Assembly (NCBI GenBank): GCA_031269355.1
Contig: JAISZG010000057.1
Coordinates: forward strand, 1 to 46,095
Source of the DNA: Oscillospiraceae bacterium
Lineage (GTDB): Bacteria > Bacillota > Clostridia > Christensenellales > Aristaeellaceae
Direction: 5' to 3'
Length of the DNA stretch: 46,095 bases
Shown here: one piece after another, positions 22,706-30,395 of the stretch
Layout of the letters: each line of letters starts with the position of its first letter
Position numbering within the stretch: the first letter of the stretch is position 1
Position numbers and translations under genes: made by a program
The notes under the pieces: generated by a model
The model's input: the letters and a program-made list of their open reading frames with translations, nothing else
Told to the model about the DNA's origin: nothing
Database searches by the model: none

Positions 22706-24316
22706 ATGCGGCGCAACGGTTTTATCGGATTCCTTCTCGTGCTGATCATGCTGCTGGGGCTAATGACGCCGGGCATGGCGTCCGCCGCGGATCCTGTCAA
22801 TTTGTACGGCTCGCTGGTTATCCTGCACACCAACGACATCCATGGCAACGCAGTGGCGAATTCAAGCACCGGCACGATTGGCTATGCGACTGTCGCAAAA
22901 GTTAAGAACGATCTGGAAGCCGCCGGCGCGACCGTGCTGCTGCTGGACGCGGGCGACGCTTCGCAGGGCACGCCGCTTGTGAACCTTACGTACGGCAAAC
23001 AGGCGTTTGAGTTTATGAACGCAGTCGGTTACGACGCGATGGCGCCCGGCAATCATGAATTCGATTGGGGAACGGACAATCTTTTGCAGAACGCGCAAGT
23101 CGCCGAATTTCCGATTATAGCGGCGAACATAAAGGATACGGTCAGCGGCGAGCTTCTGTTCGAGGATCATCTGATATATGATATCCCGAACATAGGCAAG
23201 GTAGGCGTGTTTGGGCTGGCTACCCCGGAGACGCTGACAAAGGCGCACCCTGACAAGACGCGGGGAATCACGTTCGACGCCGGCGAGGCGCTGTATGCGA
23301 CCGCTCAGGCGCAGGTGGACGCGCTGAAGGCGGAAGGATGCGTCTTTATAGTCGCGCTGGGACATTTGGGAATAGCGGACGAGAGCATCGGCAACCGCTC
23401 GATCGACGTTATTAACAATACTACGGGTATCGACCTATTCATCGACGGGCATAGCCACAGCCTTATCCCTGGAGACAAGATAGGCGACACCACTCTTGTA
23501 AGCACGGGCTCGCTGTGCAAATACGTAGGCGCGGTCGTGTACGACGGGCAGTCGCTGACGACAAATATATATACAAATATAGATGTCGAAGTCGCGGCAT
23601 ATATCAATACGGTCGCGGATGAAGTAAACGCGCAGCTGTCCGCCGCGTTCGCGACGACGGAAGTTTTGCTAAACGGCGAGCGCGACCCGGGCGTACGTAC
23701 GGAAGAGACAAACCTTGGAGATTTCGCGGCCGATTCGATACTGTGGGCGGCGCGGCAGGCGATCGGGGAATCGGTCGTCGCGGCGGTCACTAACGGTGGA
23801 GGCATACGTACAAGCATCCAAATCGGCGACATTACGATGAACGATATGAAAACTGTGTTCCCGTTTGGCAATGTCGTTTCAGTTCTCACGGTGAGCGGCG
23901 CGGAGCTTCTGGAAGCTCTCGAAGCGGCTACGTTCACCACGCCGGATGCGATAGGCGCATTTCCGCAGGTGGCGGGAATCGAGTTTACGATCGATACGAC
24001 CGTTCCGTTTGAACAGGGAGAGGCGTATCCGGAGTCGACATACTTCAAGCCCGCTAACCCCGGCAGTCGTATAACCATCGCGACGGTAGGCGGGGAACCG
24101 TTCGACGCCGAAGCGCTGTACACTATCGCGACGAACGATTTCACGGCGGCGGGCGGAGATACCTACTACGCGTTCAAGTACGCCAACGCGACAAGCGGCA
24201 TCAACACCGGCGTGGCTTTGGAAGACGCTCTTATCGATTATGTGGCGACGGTGCTGGGCGGCGTAGTCGGCGAGCAATACGCGCAGCCTCAGGGACGTAT
24301 AACTGTTATAAAATAA
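22706..24316 (+). CDS. Secreted 5'-nucleotidase / bifunctional metallophosphatase (UshA-like)
   Basis: The ATG at 22706 follows GAAAGGTGGG. The product has 536 residues, as in the family. A signal peptide (about 1-28, ending ASAAD) directs export; there is no LPXTG sorting signal or lipobox. The N-terminal calcineurin-like phosphoesterase domain has the metal motifs ILHTNDIHGN, LLLDAGDASQGTP, MAPGNHEFDWG, and DGHSH. The C-terminal nucleotidase domain has VAAVTNGGGIRTSIQIGDIT and TIATNDFTAAGGD for substrate binding. It should hydrolyse extracellular nucleotides (AMP, UDP-sugars) to let nucleosides be taken up. It has its own promoter and terminator. Confidence 0.96.
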   Translation: MRRNGFIGFLLVLIMLLGLMTPGMASAADPVNLYGSLVILHTNDIHGNAVANSSTGTIGYATVAKVKNDLEAAGATVLLLDAGDASQGTPLVNLTYGKQAFEFMNAVGYDAMAPGNHEFDWGTDNLLQNAQVAEFPIIAANIKDTVSGELLFEDHLIYDIPNIGKVGVFGLATPETLTKAHPDKTRGITFDAGEALYATAQAQVDALKAEGCVFIVALGHLGIADESIGNRSIDVINNTTGIDLFIDGHSHSLIPGDKIGDTTLVSTGSLCKYVGAVVYDGQSLTTNIYTNIDVEVAAYINTVADEVNAQLSAAFATTEVLLNGERDPGVRTEETNLGDFAADSILWAARQAIGESVVAAVTNGGGIRTSIQIGDITMNDMKTVFPFGNVVSVLTVSGAELLEALEAATFTTPDAIGAFPQVAGIEFTIDTTVPFEQGEAYPESTYFKPANPGSRITIATVGGEPFDAEALYTIATNDFTAAGGDTYYAFKYANATSGINTGVALEDALIDYVATVLGGVVGEQYAQPQGRITVIK

Positions 24317-24352
24317 TTTGTTTAATTGGATATCTAGAAGTTATCGTAAGCT

Positions 24353-24387
24353 GCCGCGCGGGGATGCGAATCCTTTGCGCGGCGACT
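24353..24387 (+). terminator. Terminator between convergent genes
   Basis: GCCGCGC (24353-24359) pairs with GCGCGGC (24377-24383); GACTTTTG follows. The stem could serve both the nucleotidase gene and the small gene from the other strand. Confidence 0.55.
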
Positions 24388-24406
24388 TTTGTTCGGGCAA
24401 TATGCG

Positions 24407-24742
24407 TTACTTTGACTTTTCCATAATTTCTAATATAGCGGCGACAAGAACGCCGATGCGTGCGGTCGCTTCGTCGTCCAGGCAGCGGCGCTCCGCGATA
24501 GTTTCGACGACCGCCTCGAACACGTCGTCCTCATCATAAATATCGATGCCGTCAAAAGCGCCCGGCAGCGACTGCATATAATCGGGGTGCGGGCGTGGTG
24601 CGCAGCTCCGCATTATTTGGATATGCGCATCGACTTCGCGCAGCAATTCAAGCACGTCGCGTACGTCCTGAGAGTTGGCGCGCGATAACGAAAGTACTTT
24701 TGGATGTATATTTGCGATGATTGTATCAAAATCCACAGGCAT
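24407..24742 (-). CDS. Small protein of unknown function (111 aa)
   Basis: The ATG at 24742 has a weak purine-rich site (AAGGCGG) upstream. The product is acidic and helical, without membrane segment or signal peptide. VDFDTIIANIHPKVLSLSRA and YDEDDVFEAVVETIAERRCL look like protein-coding sequence. I recognise no domain. It is the only gene between two convergent or divergent neighbours and probably monocistronic. Confidence 0.65.
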   Translation of the reverse strand: MPVDFDTIIANIHPKVLSLSRANSQDVRDVLELLREVDAHIQIMRSCAPRPHPDYMQSLPGAFDGIDIYDEDDVFEAVVETIAERRCLDDEATARIGVLVAAILEIMEKSK

Positions 24743-25131
24743 AAGCCGCCGCCTTCGATCACAGATTTAGTAATATAATCGTATCATACAAAATTCAGAC
24801 GATCAAGCGGACGAGTCTAGCAAAATTTCATATATTCAAAGGATCGGCGCGGAAGGATTTGATCGCGCCGCGTTGAAATATTTGGTATAACTGGAAGCGC
24901 TCGTGAATATACTCTCTTCAAGGCGGAGCGATTCGCTTGGCAGAGAGGAATGGTACAAGCCGATCGGGAAGGAGGCTCGGCCATTGAGGCGGCATGTCGG
25001 GCGTTTCGTCGGCTTATGATTATGTTTATTTTTATTGTTGCGCGGATCGCGGCATCAGCTCTGGGCGAGTATTTGCCGCCGCAGAGATTTCATACGCGCC
25101 TACGGTTCCGTTGGGAGGATGATCGTTTATA
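24743..25131. other. Intergenic region upstream of mscL; no gene found
   Basis: It contains a hairpin without U-tract (CGGCGCG 24845-24851 with CGCGCCG 24864-24870) and a good AAGGAGG at 24969-24975 that leads only into a 12-codon frame. A 60-residue frame ending at 25132 is not supported by a start with a ribosome site. Confidence 0.4.
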
Positions 25132-25635
25132 ATGAAGAATTTTATAAAAGGTTTCAAGGAATTCGCAATGCGCGGCAACGTGGTCGATCTTGCGGTCGGC
25201 GTGATGATCGGCGGCGCATTTGGCAAAATCGTGACGTCGCTTGTCAACGATTTAATAATGCCGCTGCTTGGTCTGATTCTTGGCCGTATTAATCTGAAAG
25301 GCGCTTTCTTGACGCTCAACGGAGTGCGGTACGCTTCGGTAGAGGAGGCGACTGCGGCGGGAGCGGGAGTTTTCAACTACGGCGCGTTTATTACCACGGT
25401 GATAGATTTTATATTGATGGCGCTGGTCATTTATGTTATTGTAACTTTGATTCAGCGCGTAAAGCCCAAGACGCCGCTGGCGCCGCCCAAACCGCAGCCG
25501 AATCTTTGTCCGCACTGCAAAACGGAAGTGCACCCGGACGCGACGCGCTGCCCTCACTGCACGTCATATTTAATTGAAGATGACCCATCGGATCCCGGCT
25601 TTCTGCCTGTCGGCGCGGAGGTGGGGGAGAACTGA
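25132..25635 (+). CDS. mscL: Large-conductance mechanosensitive channel MscL with C-terminal zinc ribbon
   Basis: The ATG at 25132 gives the canonical start MKNFIKGFKEFAMRGNVVDL. The ribosome site GGGAGG is 12 bases away, a little far. The product has 167 residues. Helix 1 (VVDLAVGVMIGGAFGKIVTS) and helix 2 (about 85-105, FITTVIDFILMALVIYVIV) form the pentameric pore that opens under membrane tension and releases solutes during hypo-osmotic shock. The C-terminal part has CPHCKTEVHPDATRCPHC, a four-cysteine zinc ribbon; as far as I recall, other clostridial MscL proteins carry one too. The last about 18 residues are an acidic tail of uncertain origin. A long compound palindrome follows. Confidence 0.96.
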   Translation: MKNFIKGFKEFAMRGNVVDLAVGVMIGGAFGKIVTSLVNDLIMPLLGLILGRINLKGAFLTLNGVRYASVEEATAAGAGVFNYGAFITTVIDFILMALVIYVIVTLIQRVKPKTPLAPPKPQPNLCPHCKTEVHPDATRCPHCTSYLIEDDPSDPGFLPVGAEVGEN

Positions 25636-25654
25636 ACAAGCCGGGGCTATGTGC

Positions 25655-25848
25655 GTTCGTCGGGACGTAGCTTCGCTCCTTTGGAAGGGGAACTGTGGTT
25701 CCCCTCCCAACATCTCCTCGGAGTTTGGAACGGGCGAAGCGAATTACGTTCCTTCGTTCCCTCGTCCCAATCCCCAGGGGGAGGTTGGGAGGGGGATCGC
25801 AATCCCCTTCCCAAAGGAGCGAAGCGACGTCCTGCCGCTCCGAATGAA
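25655..25848. repeat. Long compound imperfect palindrome between mscL and ldcA
   Basis: GCTTCGCTCCTTTGGAAGGG (from about 25670) is mirrored by the reverse complement of CCCTTCCCAAAGGAGCGAAG (to about 25828). Within it lie smaller hairpins (GGGGAACTGTGGTTCCCC and GGGGGATCGCAATCCCC) and a shared outer GGGACGT block. The right flank (25836-25870) resembles the second half of the double-hairpin element. It has no coding function and may end both convergent transcripts or be a different palindromic element. Confidence 0.75.
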
Positions 25849-25854
25849 GTGGGG

Positions 25855-26796
25855 CTACGCCTCACACTCGCTTACGGCGGCTTCCAATATGGTAAGCGTC
25901 CGGGCGTCCGCGTCCAGGCGAGCGCGCGCGCCCAGCGGAAGCGTTACATTGGGAGTGCAGTGTCCGATAGAGAACCCGTATAGAATCGGTTTGCCGCATG
26001 GCGCCAATATGTCTTCGAATACCTGGCGCAGTGGCAGATCATGACCGCGCATCGAGCCTGAGCAGTTTGCGAAATCTCCCAGCACGATACCCGCGCATTC
26101 GCTAAGCTTTCCCGCGAGCCGCAGCTGGGTCAGCATGCGGTCGATCGAATATACACGCTCGCCGACTTCTTCTATAAATAATATCTTACCAGCAGTATCC
26201 GGTTCATACGGAGTGCCGAGCAAGGCGCATATCAGCGACAGATTGCCGCCGATCAGCTCGCCCTCCGCCGCGCCCGGCGCAATCGTTTCCAAGGGATATC
26301 CCGACGGCACGCCGCCCATAGGTTCGGCGCGTTTAAGTGCGCGATCGAACGCGTTCTGGCTTAGCGGATTTTGTTCCCCGTCGGCGAAAAAACCGACGGG
26401 CATCGGCGAATGAAACGTGATTAAATCGGAGCATTTCCCATACGCGATGTGCAGAGCGGTTATGTCGCTGAACCCTATGAGTATCTTTGGGTTTGCGCGC
26501 GCCGCCGCATAATCCAGTCGATCGAGCAGGCGCATCGCGCCGTAACCGCCCCGAATTGCGGCTATGGCGTCGATATTCGGATCGGCGAACATGCGGTTCA
26601 GATCGCCTGCCCTGGTGGCGTCGTCGCCCGCGAGATAGCCATACGCGCGCGTCGCGCTGGCTCCTGTTACAACGCGGTATCCAAGTTCCTCAAGGCGGCG
26701 CACGCAAGGCTCAAGCTTCCCGGCGTCGCTAAGCGGGCTTGCGGGGCCGAGCAGCCCGATCGTATCCCCGCGCTTAAGAAGAGGTGGTTTTATCAT
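25855..26796 (-). CDS. ldcA: LD-carboxypeptidase (peptidase family S66)
   Basis: The ATG at 26796 follows GTGAGGAA; an upstream in-frame ATG (26838) overlaps the neighbouring gene and is less likely. The product has 313 residues. It removes the terminal D-Ala from murein tetrapeptides in recycling, or acts on other peptides as MccF does. S66 signatures are visible: TIGLLGPASPL, RGGYGAMRLLDRLDY, ILIGFSDITAL with the nucleophile Ser110, LFIEEVGERVYSIDRML with the catalytic Glu, and GFSIGHCTPNVTLPLG with the catalytic His. It is cytoplasmic, without a signal peptide. The last residues (ECEA) and stop codon are read from sequence resembling the palindromic element. The gene follows nfnB on the same strand with a 20-bp gap. 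Confidence 0.93.
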   Translation of the reverse strand: MIKPPLLKRGDTIGLLGPASPLSDAGKLEPCVRRLEELGYRVVTGASATRAYGYLAGDDATRAGDLNRMFADPNIDAIAAIRGGYGAMRLLDRLDYAAARANPKILIGFSDITALHIAYGKCSDLITFHSPMPVGFFADGEQNPLSQNAFDRALKRAEPMGGVPSGYPLETIAPGAAEGELIGGNLSLICALLGTPYEPDTAGKILFIEEVGERVYSIDRMLTQLRLAGKLSECAGIVLGDFANCSGSMRGHDLPLRQVFEDILAPCGKPILYGFSIGHCTPNVTLPLGARARLDADARTLTILEAAVSECEA

Positions 26797-26815
26797 ATAT
26801 TCCTCACATGGATAT

Positions 26816-28294
26816 TTATAATGAATTATTATATTCAAGCACGATTTCTTGAGCCGCGCGCCGACCGGCGCCCATAGCGAGTATCACGGTCGCCGCGCCG
26901 GTTACAGCGTCGCCCGCTGCGTATACGCCGGGCAGGTTCGTTTTGCCTGTCTGCGGGTCGGCGTCGATACCTCCCCACGCAGTGCGCGCTAGTTCCGGCA
27001 CGGATTTGACAAACACAGGGTTTGGGCTGTTTCCGATCGCTATTACCGCCGTGTCGCAAGCCAGCTCGAATTCGCTGCCTTCGATTGCGCGCGGCTTGCG
27101 GCGTCCCGACGCGTCCGGCGTTCCCAACTCCATCCGCACACATCGCGCTGCCCGAACAGTTCCGGAGTCGTCCGCCAGGAATTCAATAGGATTGGTAAGC
27201 AGTTCAAAGCGCACGCCCTCTTCCTGCGCGTGTTCGATTTCTTCCGCGCGCGCGGGCATCTCATCGCGTCCCCGACGATATACGAGCGACACGTCCGCCC
27301 CCATGCGCAACGCGCAGCGAGCGGCGTCCATAGCGACGTTGCCGCCGCCAAACACGGCGGTTTTCTTGCCCACGCGTATTGGGGTGTCGGCATCCGGGAA
27401 CATATATGCTTTCATCAAATTGATTCTCGTAAGGAATTCATTCGCGGTGTAAACTCCGTTCAGCGACTCGCCCGGAATGCGAAGAAAGCTTGGCAGACCC
27501 GCACCTGTTCCGATCAGGAACGCGGCGTATCCATCCTCGCGCAGATCGTCGATGGTGATTGATTTACCGACAACCGTGTTTGTTTCTATTCGTACGCCCA
27601 GCGAACGAAGGGAGTCGATCTCGCGTTTTACCAGCGCTTTTGGCAATCGGAATTCCGGTATGCCATATGTGAGCACACCGCCAGGCTCGTGCAGCGCTTC
27701 GAATATCGCGACGTCAAAACCAAGCCGCGCAAGCGTTCCGGCTCCGGATAAGCCCGCCGGCCCGGAACCTATGACTGCGGCCTTAACAGTTTTTTTACCC
27801 GTTTCAATGTGAGCGGTGGCAGCTTTGCAGCTCGCAACTTGCGGTTCTTCCGAGCTGGTGCGGGGTTGCGCTTCGCTTTGTTTGAGGGCGTCAGGGGCAG
27901 CGTCCCCGTCTGATAAAATGGCGGTATCGGCGGCGTAACGCTCCAACCGGCCTATAGCGACCGGTTCGCCCTTGATACCCCGCACGCAGCGCCGTTCGCA
28001 TTGCATTTCTTGCGGGCATACGCGTCCGCATATCGCGGGCAGCGCGTTTGTCTCGCGTATTATATCGTACGCTTCCGCGTCGTTTCCGCAGGCTATCGCG
28101 GAGATGAATTCCGGTATAGCCACCTGCACGGGGCATCCCGCCACGCACGGTTTGTTTTTGCAGCGCAGGCATCGGCGCGCCTCTCGCCTCGCCGTTTCCT
28201 CGTCGTAACCCTGCGCCACCTCGTTGAAGCTCGTTTGCCTTAGCGCCATATCCAGCAGCGGCATTGGGTTCTTTATAGGCGTCATATCCGGCAT
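26816..28294 (-). CDS. NADPH-dependent flavoprotein NfnB/SudA (GltD-like), with an in-frame palindromic insert
   Basis: The ATG at 28294 lies five bases after GGGGAGG and overlaps the end of the nfnA gene by 13 bases. The product has 492 residues. Its N-terminal part has the 4Fe-4S cysteine pattern CLRCKNKPCVAGCPVQ and CGRVCPQEMQCERRC; then FAD-binding VIGSGPAGLSGAGTLARLGF, NADP-binding AVFGGGNVAMDAARCALRMG and the C-terminal FAD motif GVYAAGDAVTGAATV. With NfnA it forms an electron-bifurcating NADH/ferredoxin:NADP transhydrogenase, or acts as sulfide dehydrogenase or as the glutamate synthase small chain. Residues about 128-147 (from SDGDAAPDALK) are encoded by a palindromic element sitting in the linker before the FAD domain, where it should be tolerated. 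Confidence 0.93.
   Translation of the reverse strand: MPDMTPIKNPMPLLDMALRQTSFNEVAQGYDEETARREARRCLRCKNKPCVAGCPVQVAIPEFISAIACGNDAEAYDIIRETNALPAICGRVCPQEMQCERRCVRGIKGEPVAIGRLERYAADTAILSDGDAAPDALKQSEAQPRTSSEEPQVASCKAATAHIETGKKTVKAAVIGSGPAGLSGAGTLARLGFDVAIFEALHEPGGVLTYGIPEFRLPKALVKREIDSLRSLGVRIETNTVVGKSITIDDLREDGYAAFLIGTGAGLPSFLRIPGESLNGVYTANEFLTRINLMKAYMFPDADTPIRVGKKTAVFGGGNVAMDAARCALRMGADVSLVYRRGRDEMPARAEEIEHAQEEGVRFELLTNPIEFLADDSGTVRAARCVRMELGTPDASGRRKPRAIEGSEFELACDTAVIAIGNSPNPVFVKSVPELARTAWGGIDADPQTGKTNLPGVYAAGDAVTGAATVILAMGAGRRAAQEIVLEYNNSL
27856..27912 (-). repeat. Palindromic element, copy 10 (57 bp), in frame inside nfnB
   Basis: In gene direction it reads CAGACGGGGACGCTGCCCC, then GACGCCC, AAACAAAGCG and CGCAACCCCGCACC. 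It is the CAGAC/CTAGAC-end variant of the family. The frame is kept and about 19 codons are added. The repeat arms are partly eroded, which suggests an old insertion. Confidence 0.75.
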
Positions 28295-29148
28295 GCGCGC
28301 GCCTCCCCTGTTAAACGGCACAGTCGTGCCATGCTCTCTTGTTCTTGTTCGCGGTAATAACGCCCGCGCCTTATAGCCTCGTCGAAGTCGACCAAATGCC
28401 CGTCGAAATCCGGGCCGTCGACGCAGGCGAATTTCGTTTCGCCGCCCACCGTTAGCCGACAGCAGCCGCACATACCGGTGCCGTCTATCATAATCGAATT
28501 CATGCTGACTGTAGTTTTAATATTATATTTTTTTGTTAGCGCGCATACGGCTTTCATCATTGGAAGGGGGCCGATCGCGATTACTTCGTCATAGGTTTTC
28601 CCCGATTCAAGCCTGGCGCTAAGCCCGTCGGTAACAAACCCTTTGCGCCCGTTAGAGCCGTCGTCCGTCAATATATCGAACGTATCGCAAAACGATTCGA
28701 ACTCATTCTTTAATATGATTAGATCGGTATTGCGGAATCCGACTATCCCATCCACTCGCGAGCCTTGGGCTTTTAGCGCTTTGGCTATCGGATACGCGAT
28801 CGCTATGCCCAACCCGCCCGCTATGAGCGCGGCGGAGCCGATGCCTTCCAGCTTGGACGGCTCGCCAAGCGGCCCCGCGACGTCTGCCAGCGCGTCGCCG
28901 ACGTCCAGCATATCCAGCTTATTTGTCGTCGCGCCGACTTTTTGATATATCACCGTAACCGTGCCTCGAACAGGGTCCGCTCCAGCAATAGTCAGCGGAA
29001 GCCGTTCTCCCGCCGAGTCGACGCGCAATATAACAAACTGTCCCGGCTTGGCGCGCCTGGCAGCGCGCGGAGCGGACAGCTCCATCCATGTAACCGTCGA
29101 ATGCAACGGGCGCTTATTTATAATTTTATATAATGCGTTCGCCACCAC
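28282..29148 (-). CDS. NfnA/SudB-like ferredoxin-NADP reductase subunit
   Basis: The GTG at 29148 lies six bases after GGGAGG; the long frame from 29229 adds 27 residues with no ribosome site. The product has 288 residues. It has the ferredoxin reductase fold: FAD region ERLPLTIAGAD and GATTNKLDMLDVGD, NAD(P) region ALIAGGLGIAIAYPIAKALK, and the C-terminal 2Fe-2S site GTGMCGCCRLTVGG with CVDGPDFDGHLVDF. It pairs with the next gene as the small subunit of the NfnAB or SudBA complex. Gene overlap shows translational coupling. A perfect palindrome (29264-29295) lies upstream, between it and the divergent glycosylase gene. Confidence 0.93.
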   Translation of the reverse strand: MVANALYKIINKRPLHSTVTWMELSAPRAARRAKPGQFVILRVDSAGERLPLTIAGADPVRGTVTVIYQKVGATTNKLDMLDVGDALADVAGPLGEPSKLEGIGSAALIAGGLGIAIAYPIAKALKAQGSRVDGIVGFRNTDLIILKNEFESFCDTFDILTDDGSNGRKGFVTDGLSARLESGKTYDEVIAIGPLPMMKAVCALTKKYNIKTTVSMNSIMIDGTGMCGCCRLTVGGETKFACVDGPDFDGHLVDFDEAIRRGRYYREQEQESMARLCRLTGEARACRI

Positions 29149-29263
29149 GCGATTACCTCCCTTTTTTAATCCGCAGCGGCGCGGTGAATTTGTTAGTATA
29201 ATTCTACCCCATTTCCCCGCGTCTATCAAGCTTTACGCGCGTGAATTGTCGCGCAAGTTATTT

Positions 29264-29295
29264 ATACTAAACTCCGTTTAGACGGAGTTTAGTAT
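29264..29295. promoter_or_regulatory. Perfect palindrome between divergent genes (operator or stem-loop)
   Basis: ATACTAAACTCCGT (29264-29277) and its reverse complement (29282-29295) enclose a 4-base spacer. It lies between the starts of nfnA (minus) and the glycosylase (plus), where a terminator is not needed. No U-tract follows. It may be an operator or a structured leader. Confidence 0.5.
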
Positions 29296-29368
29296 TAGCG
29301 GCCAGCCCCGCGCTGTTGGACGCATCAAGGTTGCGGAGCTTTTTCTTTAACTTTTTATCTCGGCGCGG

Positions 29369-29374
29369 TATAAT
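29369..29374 (+). promoter_or_regulatory. Strong -10 box immediately before the glycosylase start
   Basis: TATAAT lies nine bases before the ATG at 29384, so the transcript would begin within about three bases of it and carry no ribosome site. The -35 candidate TTTAAC (29346-29351) is weak, with 17-bp spacing. Confidence 0.45.
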
Positions 29375-29383
29375 GCGGAATAT

Positions 29384-30157
29384 ATGAGAATATTGTCGGA
29401 TTGGTTTAACCTTGCCAAGATAGCGCGCAGCGGTCAGTGCTTTCGCTGGCGCGCGGTCGGCGAGGGCATATATGAAATCCCCGCGTTTGGCCGTACGCTT
29501 GTTGTCCGGCAGATATCGAATGACTGCATCGAAGCGGATTGCGGCGAACAAGACTGGCTGCTGATTTGGTCGCGATATTTCGATATGGATACGGACTATG
29601 ACGCGTATGCGCGCGCGGTCGATCCGTCGGATAAATATTTGACCGCCGCAGCTGCTGCGGCTCGCGGACTTCGCATGCTGCGCCAAGATTTCTGGGAAAC
29701 GACGGCCAGCTTTATCGTCAGCCAGAATAACAATATTCCGCGAATATCGGGAATACTTAACCGCTTGTGCGATTTGTGCGGCGGGTTTCCTGATCCGCAG
29801 GGCGTGCTTGCAATTGATCAGGATGCGCTCGCGCGATGCGGACTGGGATATCGCCTTGCGTATATTCGCGCGGCGGCGGAGCGTTTTATAAGCGAGCGCC
29901 CCGAGATGTTTATCCATAATTATGATTATAAACTATCGAGAGAATATCTGATGAGCATCCATGGCGTCGGCCCAAAGGTCGCCGATTGCATATGCCTGTA
30001 TGGCTTGGGACATCGCGACGCGTTCCCGCGAGACGTATGGGTGAGGCGCATAGAAAACGATCAGTACGGCGGCAAGTTTCCGCAGGAGAAATATGAAGGA
30101 TATGCGGGGGTTCTCCAATTGTTTATGTTTTGGTATGAAAGAAACCGCGACTTATGA
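29384..30157 (+). CDS. 8-oxoguanine DNA glycosylase, OGG1 type
   Basis: The ATG at 29384 has no ribosome binding site and sits just after a TATAAT box. The product has 257 residues. An N-terminal OGG domain (SGQCFRWRAVGEGIYEIPAF) precedes the HhH-GPD domain: SFIVSQNNNIPRISGILNRL, then SIHGVGPKVADCICLYGLG with the catalytic Lys198, and FPRDVWVRRI with the catalytic Asp217. These residues are those of bifunctional OGG1 enzymes, which excise 8-oxoguanine from oxidised DNA and nick the backbone. This type is common in Clostridia, with or without MutM. It is a single-gene unit between a palindrome and the his promoter. Confidence 0.95.
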   Translation: MRILSDWFNLAKIARSGQCFRWRAVGEGIYEIPAFGRTLVVRQISNDCIEADCGEQDWLLIWSRYFDMDTDYDAYARAVDPSDKYLTAAAAAARGLRMLRQDFWETTASFIVSQNNNIPRISGILNRLCDLCGGFPDPQGVLAIDQDALARCGLGYRLAYIRAAAERFISERPEMFIHNYDYKLSREYLMSIHGVGPKVADCICLYGLGHRDAFPRDVWVRRIENDQYGGKFPQEKYEGYAGVLQLFMFWYERNRDL

Positions 30158-30184
30158 TGAGCGAATCTTTATGTTAAATATCAA

Positions 30185-30214
30185 TTGACAGCAACCTGCA
30201 GGATGTGGTATACT
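30185..30214 (+). promoter_or_regulatory. Sigma-A promoter of the his operon
   Basis: TTGACA (30185-30190) and TATACT (30209-30214) are 18 bp apart. The transcript would have a leader of about 175 bases before hisZ. Confidence 0.75.
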
Positions 30215-30316
30215 CAATTTGCTTTATTGTGGTAATACGTTAAAGCGCGGCGATTGACATTGGCAGCCGCAGGTTATCTGAAAGCGTTTATAATAATGAA
30301 ACCGGCGGGTGTGGTG

Positions 30317-30376
30317 CAAGGGCAAAAATCCCCATCCTCGTTCGGAGGCGGGGCTTTTTCTCATTGCCCCGCGCTA
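30317..30376 (-). repeat. Palindromic element copy in the his leader, with a possible attenuator
   Basis: Its rear half (CCTCGTTCGGAGGCGGGGC, then TGCCCCGCGC) aligns with the reversed 57-bp element. The stem CCCC/GGGG with CCTC/GGAG (30330-30353) is followed by five T (30355-30359), like an intrinsic terminator. GGGGC (30350-30354) can alternatively pair with GCCCC (30366-30370). It ends just before hisZ. Confidence 0.6.
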
Positions 30377-30395
30377 TATGAAAGCGAGCGGAGAA

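Noticed and set aside
24950-25132. 60-codon frame ending at the mscL start
   Set aside because: A good AAGGAGG lies inside it, but no in-frame start codon follows at suitable spacing.
29267-29917. 216-codon minus-strand frame over the OGG gene
   Set aside because: The sense strand encodes a clear HhH-GPD enzyme with its catalytic residues; the antisense frame lacks any domain.
30221-30395. T-box riboswitch in the his leader
   Set aside because: GGTGTGGTGCAAGG only vaguely recalls the conserved T-box bulge, and no stem I or histidine specifier loop could be fitted.
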